DNA of 6,706 nucleotides from Thermogutta sp. (lineage in GTDB: Bacteria > Planctomycetota > Planctomycetia > Pirellulales > Thermoguttaceae): NCBI GenBank assembly GCA_012798155.1, contig JAAZNR010000034.1, positions 1-6,706 of the forward strand. Direction: 5' to 3'. A program made the position numbers and the translations under genes. Shown here piece by piece: positions 1 to 4,941 of the stretch (the stretch's first letter is position 1; every line of letters begins with the position of its first letter). Below the pieces are notes generated by a model that had not been told where the DNA came from, ran no database searches, and was given only the letters and a program-made list of their open reading frames with translations.

Positions 1-239
1 GCCAGCAATTCCGCGCGACGCTCCGGCCAGAGCAGGGGAGGCGGCGCGCCGCGACTCGAAAGAATCGCGGCCGGATGGGGATCGAACGTCATTACCACGG
101 CCGGCGCTCCCTCGCGGTCGGCTACCTCGCGGAGACGGCGAAGCAATGCCAGGTGTCCACGATGTACCCCATCAAAGTTTCCGATGGTCAACGCGCAGCC
201 GCGAAGTTCGGGTTGATTGCAATCCGAGAAAACTCTCAC
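1..239 (-). CDS. ribF: Bifunctional riboflavin kinase / FAD synthetase, N-terminal part (cut by left edge)
   Basis: RibF phosphorylates riboflavin to FMN and adenylates FMN to FAD in the cytoplasm. Only the first 79 codons are here, all from the N-terminal FMN adenylyltransferase (nucleotidyltransferase-fold) domain. After the GTG start the protein begins MRVFSDCNQPELRGCALTIG. It then shows the hallmark GNFDGVHRGH motif (residues 20-29), the RibF version of the HxGH nucleotide-binding signature, and a second conserved block, TFDPHP, about 30 residues later. The stretch APPPLLWPERRAELL matches the next conserved region. The MRVF opening is typical of RibF and fixes the GTG at 239-237 as the start. 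The Shine-Dalgarno site is weak: a GAGGG lies about 12 bases upstream. The gene is co-directional with the DUF4912 gene upstream but is separated from it by a terminator, so it probably has its own promoter. The C-terminal riboflavin kinase domain is outside the window. Confidence 0.95.
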   Translation of the reverse strand, partial: MRVFSDCNQPELRGCALTIGNFDGVHRGHLALLRRLREVADREGAPAVVMTFDPHPAAILSSRGAPPPLLWPERRAELL

Positions 240-434
240 GGGTGAATACTACCCTCGGCACCTTGGTTGAAAGACAGCCCTGCGTGCGTCCTGCCTCCGC
301 AGGGAACGTCGCCTGCAAAGGGAACGACGGACGACGCCGCCTGCCGAAACCAAAGGGGTTTCCGCATCGAGCGGGTCCGCATCCGGCGATTTCGCGACCA
401 TCGAGGGACGGCCCTTCGCAAGCGCGAGTCTGTA

Positions 435-440
435 ATTATA
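435..440 (-). promoter_or_regulatory. Candidate -10 box of a ribF promoter
   Basis: A perfect TATAAT hexamer reads on the minus strand just downstream of the terminator of the preceding gene. It would start transcription near 428 and give a ribF leader of about 190 nt. No good -35 box stands at 16-18 bases: the best is TTCCGT, with two matches. A perfect 6-bp hairpin (TCGCCG/CGGCGA, 441-456, four-base loop) abuts the box on its upstream side. The placement suits a ribF promoter, but the call rests on one hexamer. Confidence 0.35.
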
Positions 441-459
441 TCGCCGTGCTCGGCGAAAC

Positions 460-497
460 GGAAAAGGCACCTCCGCCCCTGTGGGGTTGGGAGTGCC
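460..497 (-). terminator. Intrinsic terminator of the DUF4912 gene
   Basis: Read on the minus strand, GGCAC (497-493) pairs with GTGCC (470-466). The inner arms CCCC (484-481 side) and GGGG (480-477 side) extend the stem through a mostly paired, slightly imperfect middle. The hairpin is followed directly by TTTTCC (465-460). It sits about 55 bases after the TGA of the DUF4912 gene and before ribF. The U-tract is only four long, so termination may be partial. The plus strand has no U-tract after the same hairpin, so the terminator is directional. Confidence 0.6.
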
Positions 498-552
498 GGC
501 AAACCCGGCCGCGAAACCCAGTGGCGGTCAAACCGGGGAACCGGAGAGCGGA

Positions 553-1830
553 TCAACTCTCCATTTCGCGAACCACCGGCTCCATGACCTTGGTGTTGCG
601 TTCGACGGCGACCACGATGGTGCGTTCCTCGAAACCGTCCGCGCTGACCGCCACGATCGGCAGGACGTGCCGCTTGTCCGGCAAGGGGATACGTAGCGAA
701 AAACTCCCGTCGGACTCCACCGCAATCGGTTCTCCCCGCACGGTAATAGAGTAGTTGGGGAGCGTCCTGCCGAAAAGAATCAGCTCGGCATCGATCTGGA
801 AGAGGAAGTGCGGCCGGGGAAGTAACGATTGATCCACCCCGGGACCAAAACGGCTGACGATGTTACCGCCCATGGGACGTTGTAATCGCTCTTCCAAAAC
901 CTCCCGCAACTCGTTGGTGTCCGACCCCTCTTCATACCCCCCGCTGAGGGCATAAATGCGGTCGAAATCCTCGGGGATTCCGGACCATTTGAGATCGACG
1001 ACGTCGGCGGAGTGGGCAGGCGGGGTCGTGACCGAGTTGCCGCGGGCTAGGCAGAAGAATCGCCCTTCCGGGGCGGCGTAACCGATATCCACGCTATACG
1101 TTTTGTCGGGCGTTCCGACGTGCACGTACCAATGATTCGCACGGCCGTCGATCTCGATGTCACGGATGAGCAGTCGCTCCGCGCGACTCGTGCCGTCTTG
1201 TTGGATTTCCCACAATCGCAACACAGGTCGGGCTAAATGCCAGTTCTGAGCTAATGCGACCCGCGCTCGCTCTACCGCGGATTTGGATATCTCCCACCAG
1301 GCTTGAATCCAATAGGCATCCCGCACCATCACGACCAGGCGATCCTTGACGGGCTTACCGTTCCCGGCGCCCTCTCTCGCCAAGTCTTTCGCCGATGGAA
1401 TCCTTGCCGAGGGAATCGCGGATGGGGATACCGGTTGCGGAGTCCCCTTGGTCTTAACCGTTTGCCGTCCCTTGCTTTTCGTCGTCGACGCGACCGGCCG
1501 GTTTACCGTTTCTTGTGCGGGTTCTTGCGCGGGCTTGCCGTTCCTGCCGGAGCTGCTTTGCGAGACCGATGCTTGGGATGATTCGATCTTGCGGCCCCCG
1601 GTGACTTCGCCCTTGGGCTTCGGGCCGCTTCGCCGCTGGGTCTTGGCTTCGGCCGGCTTCGAACCCTGGGGGCCGCCGCCTCGCTTGCGCTCGTCACGCT
1701 TGGCGGATCGCACGAGGGCGTCCACCAATTGCTGCTTGCGCATGGCGTGCCAGCCCGGAATGCCCCTGCGTTTGGCCATTTCAGCCAGGTCTTTGACGGT
1801 ATGCAATTTGAGCTGCGAGGCCGTAATCAC
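553..1830 (-). CDS. DUF4912 domain protein with N-terminal Rho_N/SAP-like domain
   Basis: This is a 425-aa protein of unknown function. Residues about 3-40 (ITASQLKLHTVKDLAEMAKR, then a GIPGWHAMRKQQLVDAL block) match the helical Rho_N/SAP-like fold found at the start of transcription terminator Rho, which suggests nucleic-acid binding. Residues about 45-160 form a low-complexity linker rich in Lys, Arg, Ser, Pro and Gln, probably disordered. Residues about 163-275 match DUF4912: LVVMVRDAYWIQAWWEIS, then a beta-rich stretch with HWYVHVGTPDKTYSVDIGY. A C-terminal beta-rich segment (about 343-415) contains AELILFGRTLPNYSITVRG, the pattern SDGSFSLRIPLPD and a VAVERNTK end, as in other DUF4912 proteins. 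An ATG at 1848 would add six residues. I prefer the GTG at 1830 because GGAGG lies 8 bases upstream of it, inside the longer version. No signal peptide or membrane segment is visible. Its role is unknown; an RNA- or DNA-associated function is an inference from the first domain. Confidence 0.88.
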   Translation of the reverse strand: MITASQLKLHTVKDLAEMAKRRGIPGWHAMRKQQLVDALVRSAKRDERKRGGGPQGSKPAEAKTQRRSGPKPKGEVTGGRKIESSQASVSQSSSGRNGKPAQEPAQETVNRPVASTTKSKGRQTVKTKGTPQPVSPSAIPSARIPSAKDLAREGAGNGKPVKDRLVVMVRDAYWIQAWWEISKSAVERARVALAQNWHLARPVLRLWEIQQDGTSRAERLLIRDIEIDGRANHWYVHVGTPDKTYSVDIGYAAPEGRFFCLARGNSVTTPPAHSADVVDLKWSGIPEDFDRIYALSGGYEEGSDTNELREVLEERLQRPMGGNIVSRFGPGVDQSLLPRPHFLFQIDAELILFGRTLPNYSITVRGEPIAVESDGSFSLRIPLPDKRHVLPIVAVSADGFEERTIVVAVERNTKVMEPVVREMES

Positions 1831-1838
1831 TGGACAAA

Positions 1839-1843
1839 CCTCC
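1839..1843 (-). promoter_or_regulatory. Ribosome binding site that fixes the DUF4912 start
   Basis: GGAGG on the minus strand stands 8 bases before the GTG at 1830-1828, an ideal spacing. It lies within codons 2-4 of the frame if translation began at the ATG at 1848, so it argues for the shorter GTG-initiated protein. Confidence 0.7.
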
Positions 1844-1859
1844 AACACACCGCGAAAAT

Positions 1860-1877
1860 GTTGCGGGTCAGCGCAAC
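1860..1877. repeat. 6-bp inverted repeat in the DUF4912 leader
   Basis: GTTGCG (1860-1865) and CGCAAC (1872-1877) are perfect inverted copies around a six-base centre. In the minus-strand transcript they would form a small hairpin ending 16 bases before the GGAGG ribosome site. It could be a leader hairpin or an operator half-site pair, or chance; no function can be assigned. Confidence 0.35.
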
Positions 1878-2170
1878 CAAGGGAGGGAAGTCTCTACCGC
1901 GCCGCAAAGGATGGGGGGCTTGGGGAACTTCGAATACGCGGTTACCCTCAGCCTTACCGCCGTGATCGTCCTCGCGGAGCGGAACCACGTTCATGTCCAG
2001 GGCGATCCTTACCCAATGAAATCCAAAAACGCGCCGCGCGGTGGTGACTCGCCGCTCCGGCGGGGGAAGCCGATCGCAGTGAAGCCACCGGCAGCAGCGC
2101 CTTCACGTGTATGCGCTCGATGCGAACCGTTTCATAAAGGCATCGTATCGCCGGCGCAACATCTCACACG

Positions 2171-2199
2171 ATTATACACACAAACATCACAGCCCGCAA
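2171..2199 (-). promoter_or_regulatory. Candidate promoter for the DUF4912 gene
   Basis: On the minus strand TTGCGG (2199-2194) and a perfect TATAAT (2176-2171) are separated by exactly 17 bases, within the only AT-rich part of the divergent region. Transcription would start near 2164 and give a leader of about 330 nt, which is long. The -10 is perfect; the -35 matches consensus at three of six positions. Confidence 0.4.
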
Positions 2200-2255
2200 C
2201 CAATTCCCACTACTGTTGCCGTGGTGAGACACCGCCTGCGTTGATTTGTAAAATC

Positions 2256-2284
2256 TTGGCATTTAGCGTTTTACGACGTAAAAA
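2256..2284 (+). promoter_or_regulatory. Candidate promoter of the atp operon
   Basis: TTGGCA (2256-2261, five of six consensus bases) is followed after 17 bases by TAAAAA (2279-2284, four of six). Transcription would start near 2291, giving a leader of about 160 nt before atpZ. The -10 overlaps the right half of a perfect dyad (2269-2283), which could allow repressor control. Alternative boxes exist nearby in this AT-rich zone, for example TAAAAT at 2249-2254 without a good -35, so the exact promoter is uncertain. Confidence 0.33.
2269..2283. repeat. Perfect 15-bp dyad TTTTACG-A-CGTAAAA (operator-like)
   Basis: Two 7-base arms are perfect inverted copies around one central base. The centre is too small for a stable RNA loop, so a DNA-level role as a binding site for a dimeric regulator is more likely than a hairpin. 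It overlaps the candidate atp -10 box. The regulator is unknown. Confidence 0.4.
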
Positions 2285-2453
2285 AAGTTAGCGATCATCG
2301 TCGCCGAGGACCAAGGTCCGCAGTGCCTCGGTGGGGGGGTGGTTTGATTTTCGGCCGGCGTGGAAGATTCGTTCGTAAAGCAGCCGTTGCCCGGGCCAAG
2401 CGGATCCGACTCGCTCGGGGGGGCGGCGGATCGTAGCGGAAGTCAGGCTTGAT

Positions 2454-2738
2454 ATGGTCGATCCATCGTGGGGTCCCGAGGATCAGTCCCCAGACACCCG
2501 TCGCGAGCCCTCGGGGAGCAGGCGGGACACACGGTCCCCGTTGGCCAAGGGGTGGGCTATCGGTTCGGAAGTCGTGGGTTTATCCTTGCAATTCGCCCTG
2601 CCGCTTTTGGCGGGTTTTCTTTTGGATCGATGGCTGGGATCGACTCCGGCGGCCACCATTGTGGGTGGCGTCGTAGGCTTGGCAACGGCGATCCTCGGAT
2701 TCGTCGGGTTCATTCGCCGGTTGGATCGGCAGCGTTAA
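2454..2738 (+). CDS. atpZ: F1Fo ATP synthase accessory protein AtpZ
   Basis: This 94-aa membrane protein belongs to the AtpZ family (ATPase_gene1), encoded at the front of many bacterial atp operons. After a hydrophilic N-terminus of about 40 residues come two transmembrane helices. The first is around residues 40-60, with the family-typical run SLQFALPLLAGFLLDRWLG. The second is around 66-87 (ATIVGGVVGLATAILGFVGF), followed by a basic tail. The family is associated with AtpI, and AtpZ/AtpI have been implicated in c-ring assembly or stability and in divalent-cation uptake in some bacteria; which applies here cannot be told from sequence. The start is ATG 2454, with only a weak GGAAG/AGG signal upstream. 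It is the first gene of the operon. A 79-base gap separates it from the next gene. Confidence 0.88.
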   Translation: MVDPSWGPEDQSPDTRREPSGSRRDTRSPLAKGWAIGSEVVGLSLQFALPLLAGFLLDRWLGSTPAATIVGGVVGLATAILGFVGFIRRLDRQR

Positions 2739-2817
2739 GCGCGGCACGGGGGCTTCTCAGCAACATCACGTCATTTATCATCATAATAGTTGCCGGGGTT
2801 CCGATGCCGGCGTTCCG

Positions 2818-3261
2818 ATGAATGAGCGACACCATCAGTCACGCCAATGGTTGGCGTCGGCGTATCTTTGCATTCCGGTGCTTGTAACCTATGTTGTCGT
2901 AGTGCCGGCCGTTTCCTGGATTCGCGGGAGCGGCGGCGGAGAGTATCCGCCCGCGACTGCGGCTGCCCTGGGCTGCTTGTTCGGCGCGGTCCTGTCCTGG
3001 TTGATCGTATGTCGTGTGGTCGGGACGGATGCGAAGATGTGGGCCATGGTGTTGGGCTTTCTACCCCGGACCATCGTCCCACTCGCAGTGGTGGGCCTGT
3101 ATGCCATATTCGTGGACCGGCTGGTCAGCATCACGGCCTTGATGTATTGTATTGTGTTTTACCCCGTCGTCCTGGTTAGCGAATCTTGGCTGACGTTAAC
3201 ATCCCTCCGAAGGGAGGGGTTGGGCGGTAATCAGCATGGCAATCAGCATGGTGATGCCTGA
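2818..3261 (+). CDS. AtpI-like four-helix membrane protein of the atp operon
   Basis: This is a 147-aa integral membrane protein with about four hydrophobic helices (residues roughly 11-35, 46-68, 74-98 and 104-127). The family is divergent. The assignment as an ATP synthase subunit I (AtpI)-like protein rests mainly on size, topology and position between atpZ and atpB, and less on sequence. In other bacteria AtpI assists assembly of the c-ring. Helix 3 contains FLPRTIVPLAVVGLYAIF, with a central Pro-Arg pair. The C-terminus ends in a tandem NQHG-NQHG encoded by two 12-base DNA copies. The start is ATG 2818, without a strong ribosome site. An out-of-frame stop (TGA 2819-2821) overlaps this ATG by chance and does not end a real gene. 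It could instead be an AtpR-like or lineage-specific protein. Confidence 0.72.
   Translation: MNERHHQSRQWLASAYLCIPVLVTYVVVVPAVSWIRGSGGGEYPPATAAALGCLFGAVLSWLIVCRVVGTDAKMWAMVLGFLPRTIVPLAVVGLYAIFVDRLVSITALMYCIVFYPVVLVSESWLTLTSLRREGLGGNQHGNQHGDA
3229..3252 (+). repeat. Tandem 12-base duplication at the end of the AtpI-like gene
   Basis: AATCAGCATGGC (3229-3240) is followed at once by AATCAGCATGGT (3241-3252), 11 of 12 bases identical and in frame. It encodes NQHG twice just before the stop codon, so it is a recent short duplication in the hydrophilic tail. It probably has little functional effect. Confidence 0.8.
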
Positions 3262-3323
3262 CGGCCGGCCCGATCGCTCCGATTCCAGGGACGGTTCTGC
3301 ATGCTCCCGCGAGGAATGAAGGC

Positions 3324-4172
3324 ATGTTGGATATCAAGCACGCGGGCGAGCACGTCAAGGACGCGGTCTCGTTTCACCTGCCGTTTGGTAAACACATCGA
3401 TTTGCCGCTGATCGACTTGGGCACCGTGCAAGTGTTCGGGGCGGAGATTCCCCTTCGCCTGCAAGTGACCAAGTTCATGGTACTGGAGTTGGCGGCCGCC
3501 GTCTTGATGATCTTGGTGTTCGTCCCGCTGGCGCGGCGTTTGCGCGGGGGTCGCCCGCCCCGCGGCCGTCTGACGAACTGCTTCGAGGCCATGCTGGAGT
3601 TCATCCGGAATGAAGTGGCGCGGCCCGCCATCGGCAAGCATGACGCCGACCGATTTCTCCCCTTCCTGTGGACGGTTTTCTTCTTCGTACTGTTTTGCAA
3701 TCTCCTGGGGCTGATCCCGTGGGCCGGGTCGCCGACGGGATCGTTGAGCGTGACGGCCGCACTGGCCGCATTGACCTTCGTCACGGTGGTCGGCGCGGGA
3801 ATGCGACAATTCGGCCCCCTCCACTACTGGCTGGGACTCGTTCCCCATATGGACTTGCCGGGGGCCATGGCCGTCGTTCTCAAACCGATGCTCTTCGTGA
3901 TCGAGGTGCTGGGGCTGCTGATCAGGCATTCGGTGTTGGCCGTGCGTTTGATGGCCAACATGTTTGCCGGCCACCTCGTCTTGGCCGTGATCCTCGGCTT
4001 CATCGCGGCCGTCGCCGACCTGTGGACGATCCTGTGGGTCGGTGTCACGATCATGAGTATCCTGGGGCAAGTCGCACTCGACATGTTGGAATTGTTAGTG
4101 GCCTTTTTGCAGGCGTATATTTTTACGTTCCTCGCGGCCCTGTTTATCGGCATGTCGGTGCATCAGCACTGA
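3324..4172 (+). CDS. atpB: F1Fo ATP synthase subunit a
   Basis: Subunit a forms the two proton half-channels of Fo and faces the rotating c-ring. The 282-aa product has a hydrophilic N-terminus (about 1-50) followed by about five or six hydrophobic segments, as in the family. The core signature is AVRLMANMFAGH (residues 206-217), where Arg208 is the essential arginine equivalent to E. coli Arg210. His217 occupies the E. coli Glu219 position. Glu256 occupies the His245 position, seven residues before Gln263 (the Gln252 equivalent in FLQAYIF). This His/Glu swap is also seen in mitochondrial-type a subunits. FLPFLWTVFFFVLFCNLLGLIP (111-132) is another family block. The start is ATG 3324, nine bases after GAGG at 3311-3314. 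A terminator-like hairpin follows closely after the stop codon. Confidence 0.97.
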   Translation: MLDIKHAGEHVKDAVSFHLPFGKHIDLPLIDLGTVQVFGAEIPLRLQVTKFMVLELAAAVLMILVFVPLARRLRGGRPPRGRLTNCFEAMLEFIRNEVARPAIGKHDADRFLPFLWTVFFFVLFCNLLGLIPWAGSPTGSLSVTAALAALTFVTVVGAGMRQFGPLHYWLGLVPHMDLPGAMAVVLKPMLFVIEVLGLLIRHSVLAVRLMANMFAGHLVLAVILGFIAAVADLWTILWVGVTIMSILGQVALDMLELLVAFLQAYIFTFLAALFIGMSVHQH

Positions 4173-4211
4173 ACCGAGGTTCCGGCGGCAGTGCCGGGAT
4201 GCCGGTTTTTT
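4172..4211 (+). terminator. Terminator-like hairpin between atpB and atpE
   Basis: CCGGC (4182-4186) pairs with GCCGG (4201-4205), and GGC-AGT-GCC forms an inner stem. The second arm runs directly into six T residues (4206-4211). An outer pairing AACCG (4172-4176) with CGGTT (4203-4207) is an alternative. The element looks like an intrinsic terminator just after the atpB stop codon but lies inside the operon. It may attenuate read-through or act as an RNA-processing or stability hairpin rather than ending transcription. Confidence 0.5.
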
Positions 4212-4372
4212 GGCGAGTTCGGTCATCCAATGGGGATGAGTGACCTGGGGGATGTCGGAGTAAGTGAAATGAGGGGTGCCGCGATGCGGCTCGCTTGCGG
4301 GTGACGGGAAGGTGATTTCGAAGGCTGGCGATATACCGGCGGCAGGGTATCGCGCACGGGTGTTTCTGGAAG

Positions 4373-4379
4373 AAAGGAG
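4373..4379 (+). promoter_or_regulatory. Strong ribosome binding site of atpE
   Basis: AAAGGAG lies nine bases before the GTG at 4389. It is one of the best Shine-Dalgarno sites in the window, which fits the need for many c subunits per complex. It also favours the GTG at 4389 over a second in-frame GTG at 4401. Confidence 0.7.
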
Positions 4380-4388
4380 AGTTGTTCC

Positions 4389-4808
4389 GTGAACAAGTTC
4401 GTGAACAAGTTGTTGAGCGTATTGGCGATGACGTTGGTCCTGTCGGCCCCGGCCTTGCCGGCCTTTGCGGAAACCGCGGCGCCGGCCGAAGGTGTCCCCG
4501 CGGCGGAAGAGACGCAGCCGGCCGACGCCGCCCCGCCCGCGGAACAGGGGCAGGCGGAGGCCGCCCAGGCGGGAGGCGGCGGTTCCGCCTTGATCTTCTT
4601 GGGCGGTGCCTTCGGCGCCGGCATGATCATTCTCGGTGCCGCATACGGTATCGGAAGAATCGGGGGCGCCGCCGTGGAGAGCATGGCGCGGCAACCGGAA
4701 ATGGCCCCCAATATCCAGACGGCCATGATCATTTCCGCGGCTTTGATCGAAGGTGTGACGTTTTTCGGTTTGATCGTCTGTTTGATCGCCTTGTTCTTCA
4801 CGGGCTGA
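4389..4808 (+). CDS. atpE: F1Fo ATP synthase subunit c with N-terminal pre-sequence
   Basis: Subunit c makes the rotating ring that carries ions through Fo. The product is 139 aa, long against the usual 70-90. The extra length is N-terminal: a signal-peptide-like segment (about 1-27, hydrophobic core LLSVLAMTLVLSA, ending AFA before Glu28), then an Ala/Pro/Glu/Gln-rich stretch to about residue 62. The two-helix core follows. Helix 1 (about 67-92) has the Gly-rich GAAYGIGRIGG, the polar loop has ARQPE (100-104), and helix 2 (about 111-137) has SAALIEGVTFFGL. Glu121 is the ion-binding carboxylate. The Na+-site Gln of helix 1 is Ile here, and the residue after Glu121 is Gly rather than Ser/Thr, so H+ coupling is likely. 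Translation starts at GTG 4389. Gaps of 216 bases upstream and 133 downstream carry inverted repeats. Confidence 0.96.
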   Translation: MNKFVNKLLSVLAMTLVLSAPALPAFAETAAPAEGVPAAEETQPADAAPPAEQGQAEAAQAGGGGSALIFLGGAFGAGMIILGAAYGIGRIGGAAVESMARQPEMAPNIQTAMIISAALIEGVTFFGLIVCLIALFFTG

Positions 4809-4828
4809 TCCCCCAAGAAGAGCTGGGA

Positions 4829-4891
4829 CGGCCGGGGGGGCGCGCGAGGTCCGCCCGCGAGAAAGCGAATGGGAGCACTTCTCCCCGGCCG
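4829..4891 (+). repeat. Inverted repeat in the atpE-atpF gap
   Basis: CGGCCGGGG (4829-4837) and CCCCGGCCG (4883-4891) are perfect inverted 9-base copies. The stem can extend inward by a G-T and a G-C pair, closing a loop of about 41 bases. There is no T-tract, so it is not a simple terminator. In the mRNA it would form a GC-rich stem after atpE, which could protect the 3' end of a processed atpE message. Confidence 0.5.
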
Positions 4892-4941
4892 CGGTTTCCG
4901 GGCCGAGATGCGCGGTCGCTTGATTTGTCCGCAGGAGCCTG

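Larger units (their letters stand above)
240..552. other. Intergenic region between the DUF4912 gene and ribF
   Basis: These 313 bases contain no convincing gene. Open frames on both strands give Arg/Pro-rich translations with no recognisable motif. The part nearest the DUF4912 gene holds a terminator and a TATAAT box. The remaining 190 bases would be the ribF leader. They contain small hairpins such as CCTGC-GGAG-GCAGG (303-290 on the minus strand) and GAAACC/GGTTTC around 345-361. I looked for an FMN riboswitch because the gene is ribF, but did not find its conserved blocks. Confidence 0.6.
1831..2453. other. Divergent intergenic control region
   Basis: About 620 bases separate the start of the DUF4912 gene from atpZ, which is transcribed the other way. 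I see no convincing gene. The longest plus-strand frame (1911-2291) reads through the AT-rich promoter-like zone and has no family-like motif. Base composition changes along the stretch: GC-rich to about 2150, AT-rich from about 2160 to 2290, then GC-rich again with two G7 runs (2332-2338 and 2417-2423). It holds candidate promoters for both directions, a 15-bp dyad and several small GC hairpins such as CGCCG-CTC-CGGCG at 2050-2062. No tRNA, SRP RNA, 6S RNA or riboswitch signature was recognised. Confidence 0.6.

Noticed and set aside
236..556. 106-aa minus-strand open frame between the DUF4912 gene and ribF
   Set aside because: It runs through the terminator hairpin and the TATAAT box, is Arg/Pro-rich with no family motif, and ends just after the ribF GTG start in another frame.
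1911..2291. 126-aa plus-strand open frame in the divergent spacer
   Set aside because: It crosses the AT-rich promoter-like zone, lacks a ribosome site and its translation has no domain-like pattern.
2765..2790. AT-rich pocket with CATAAT before the AtpI-like gene as an internal promoter
   Set aside because: No -35-like hexamer stands at 16-18 bases upstream, so the -10 resemblance alone is too weak.
2468..2821. 117-aa plus-strand frame whose stop overlaps the ATG of the AtpI-like gene (ATGA)
   Set aside because: It is out of frame with atpZ, which shows clear family sequence and ends at 2738. The overlap looks like translational coupling but is coincidental.
3201..3220. CCCTCC-GAAG-GGAGGG hairpin near the end of the AtpI-like gene as a terminator
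   Set aside because: It lies inside the coding region, is followed by G-rich sequence rather than a T-tract, and the reading frame continues to a stop at 3261.
3243..4070. 275-aa minus-strand open frame opposite atpB
   Set aside because: It is antisense to a clearly identified gene, and its His/Gln/Asp/Arg-rich translation is typical of the complement of a membrane-protein gene.
4212..4388. A separate atpE promoter (TTGCGG at 4295-4300 or TATACC at 4332-4337)
   Set aside because: Neither box has an acceptable partner at 16-18 bases, so no promoter can be supported from sequence alone.
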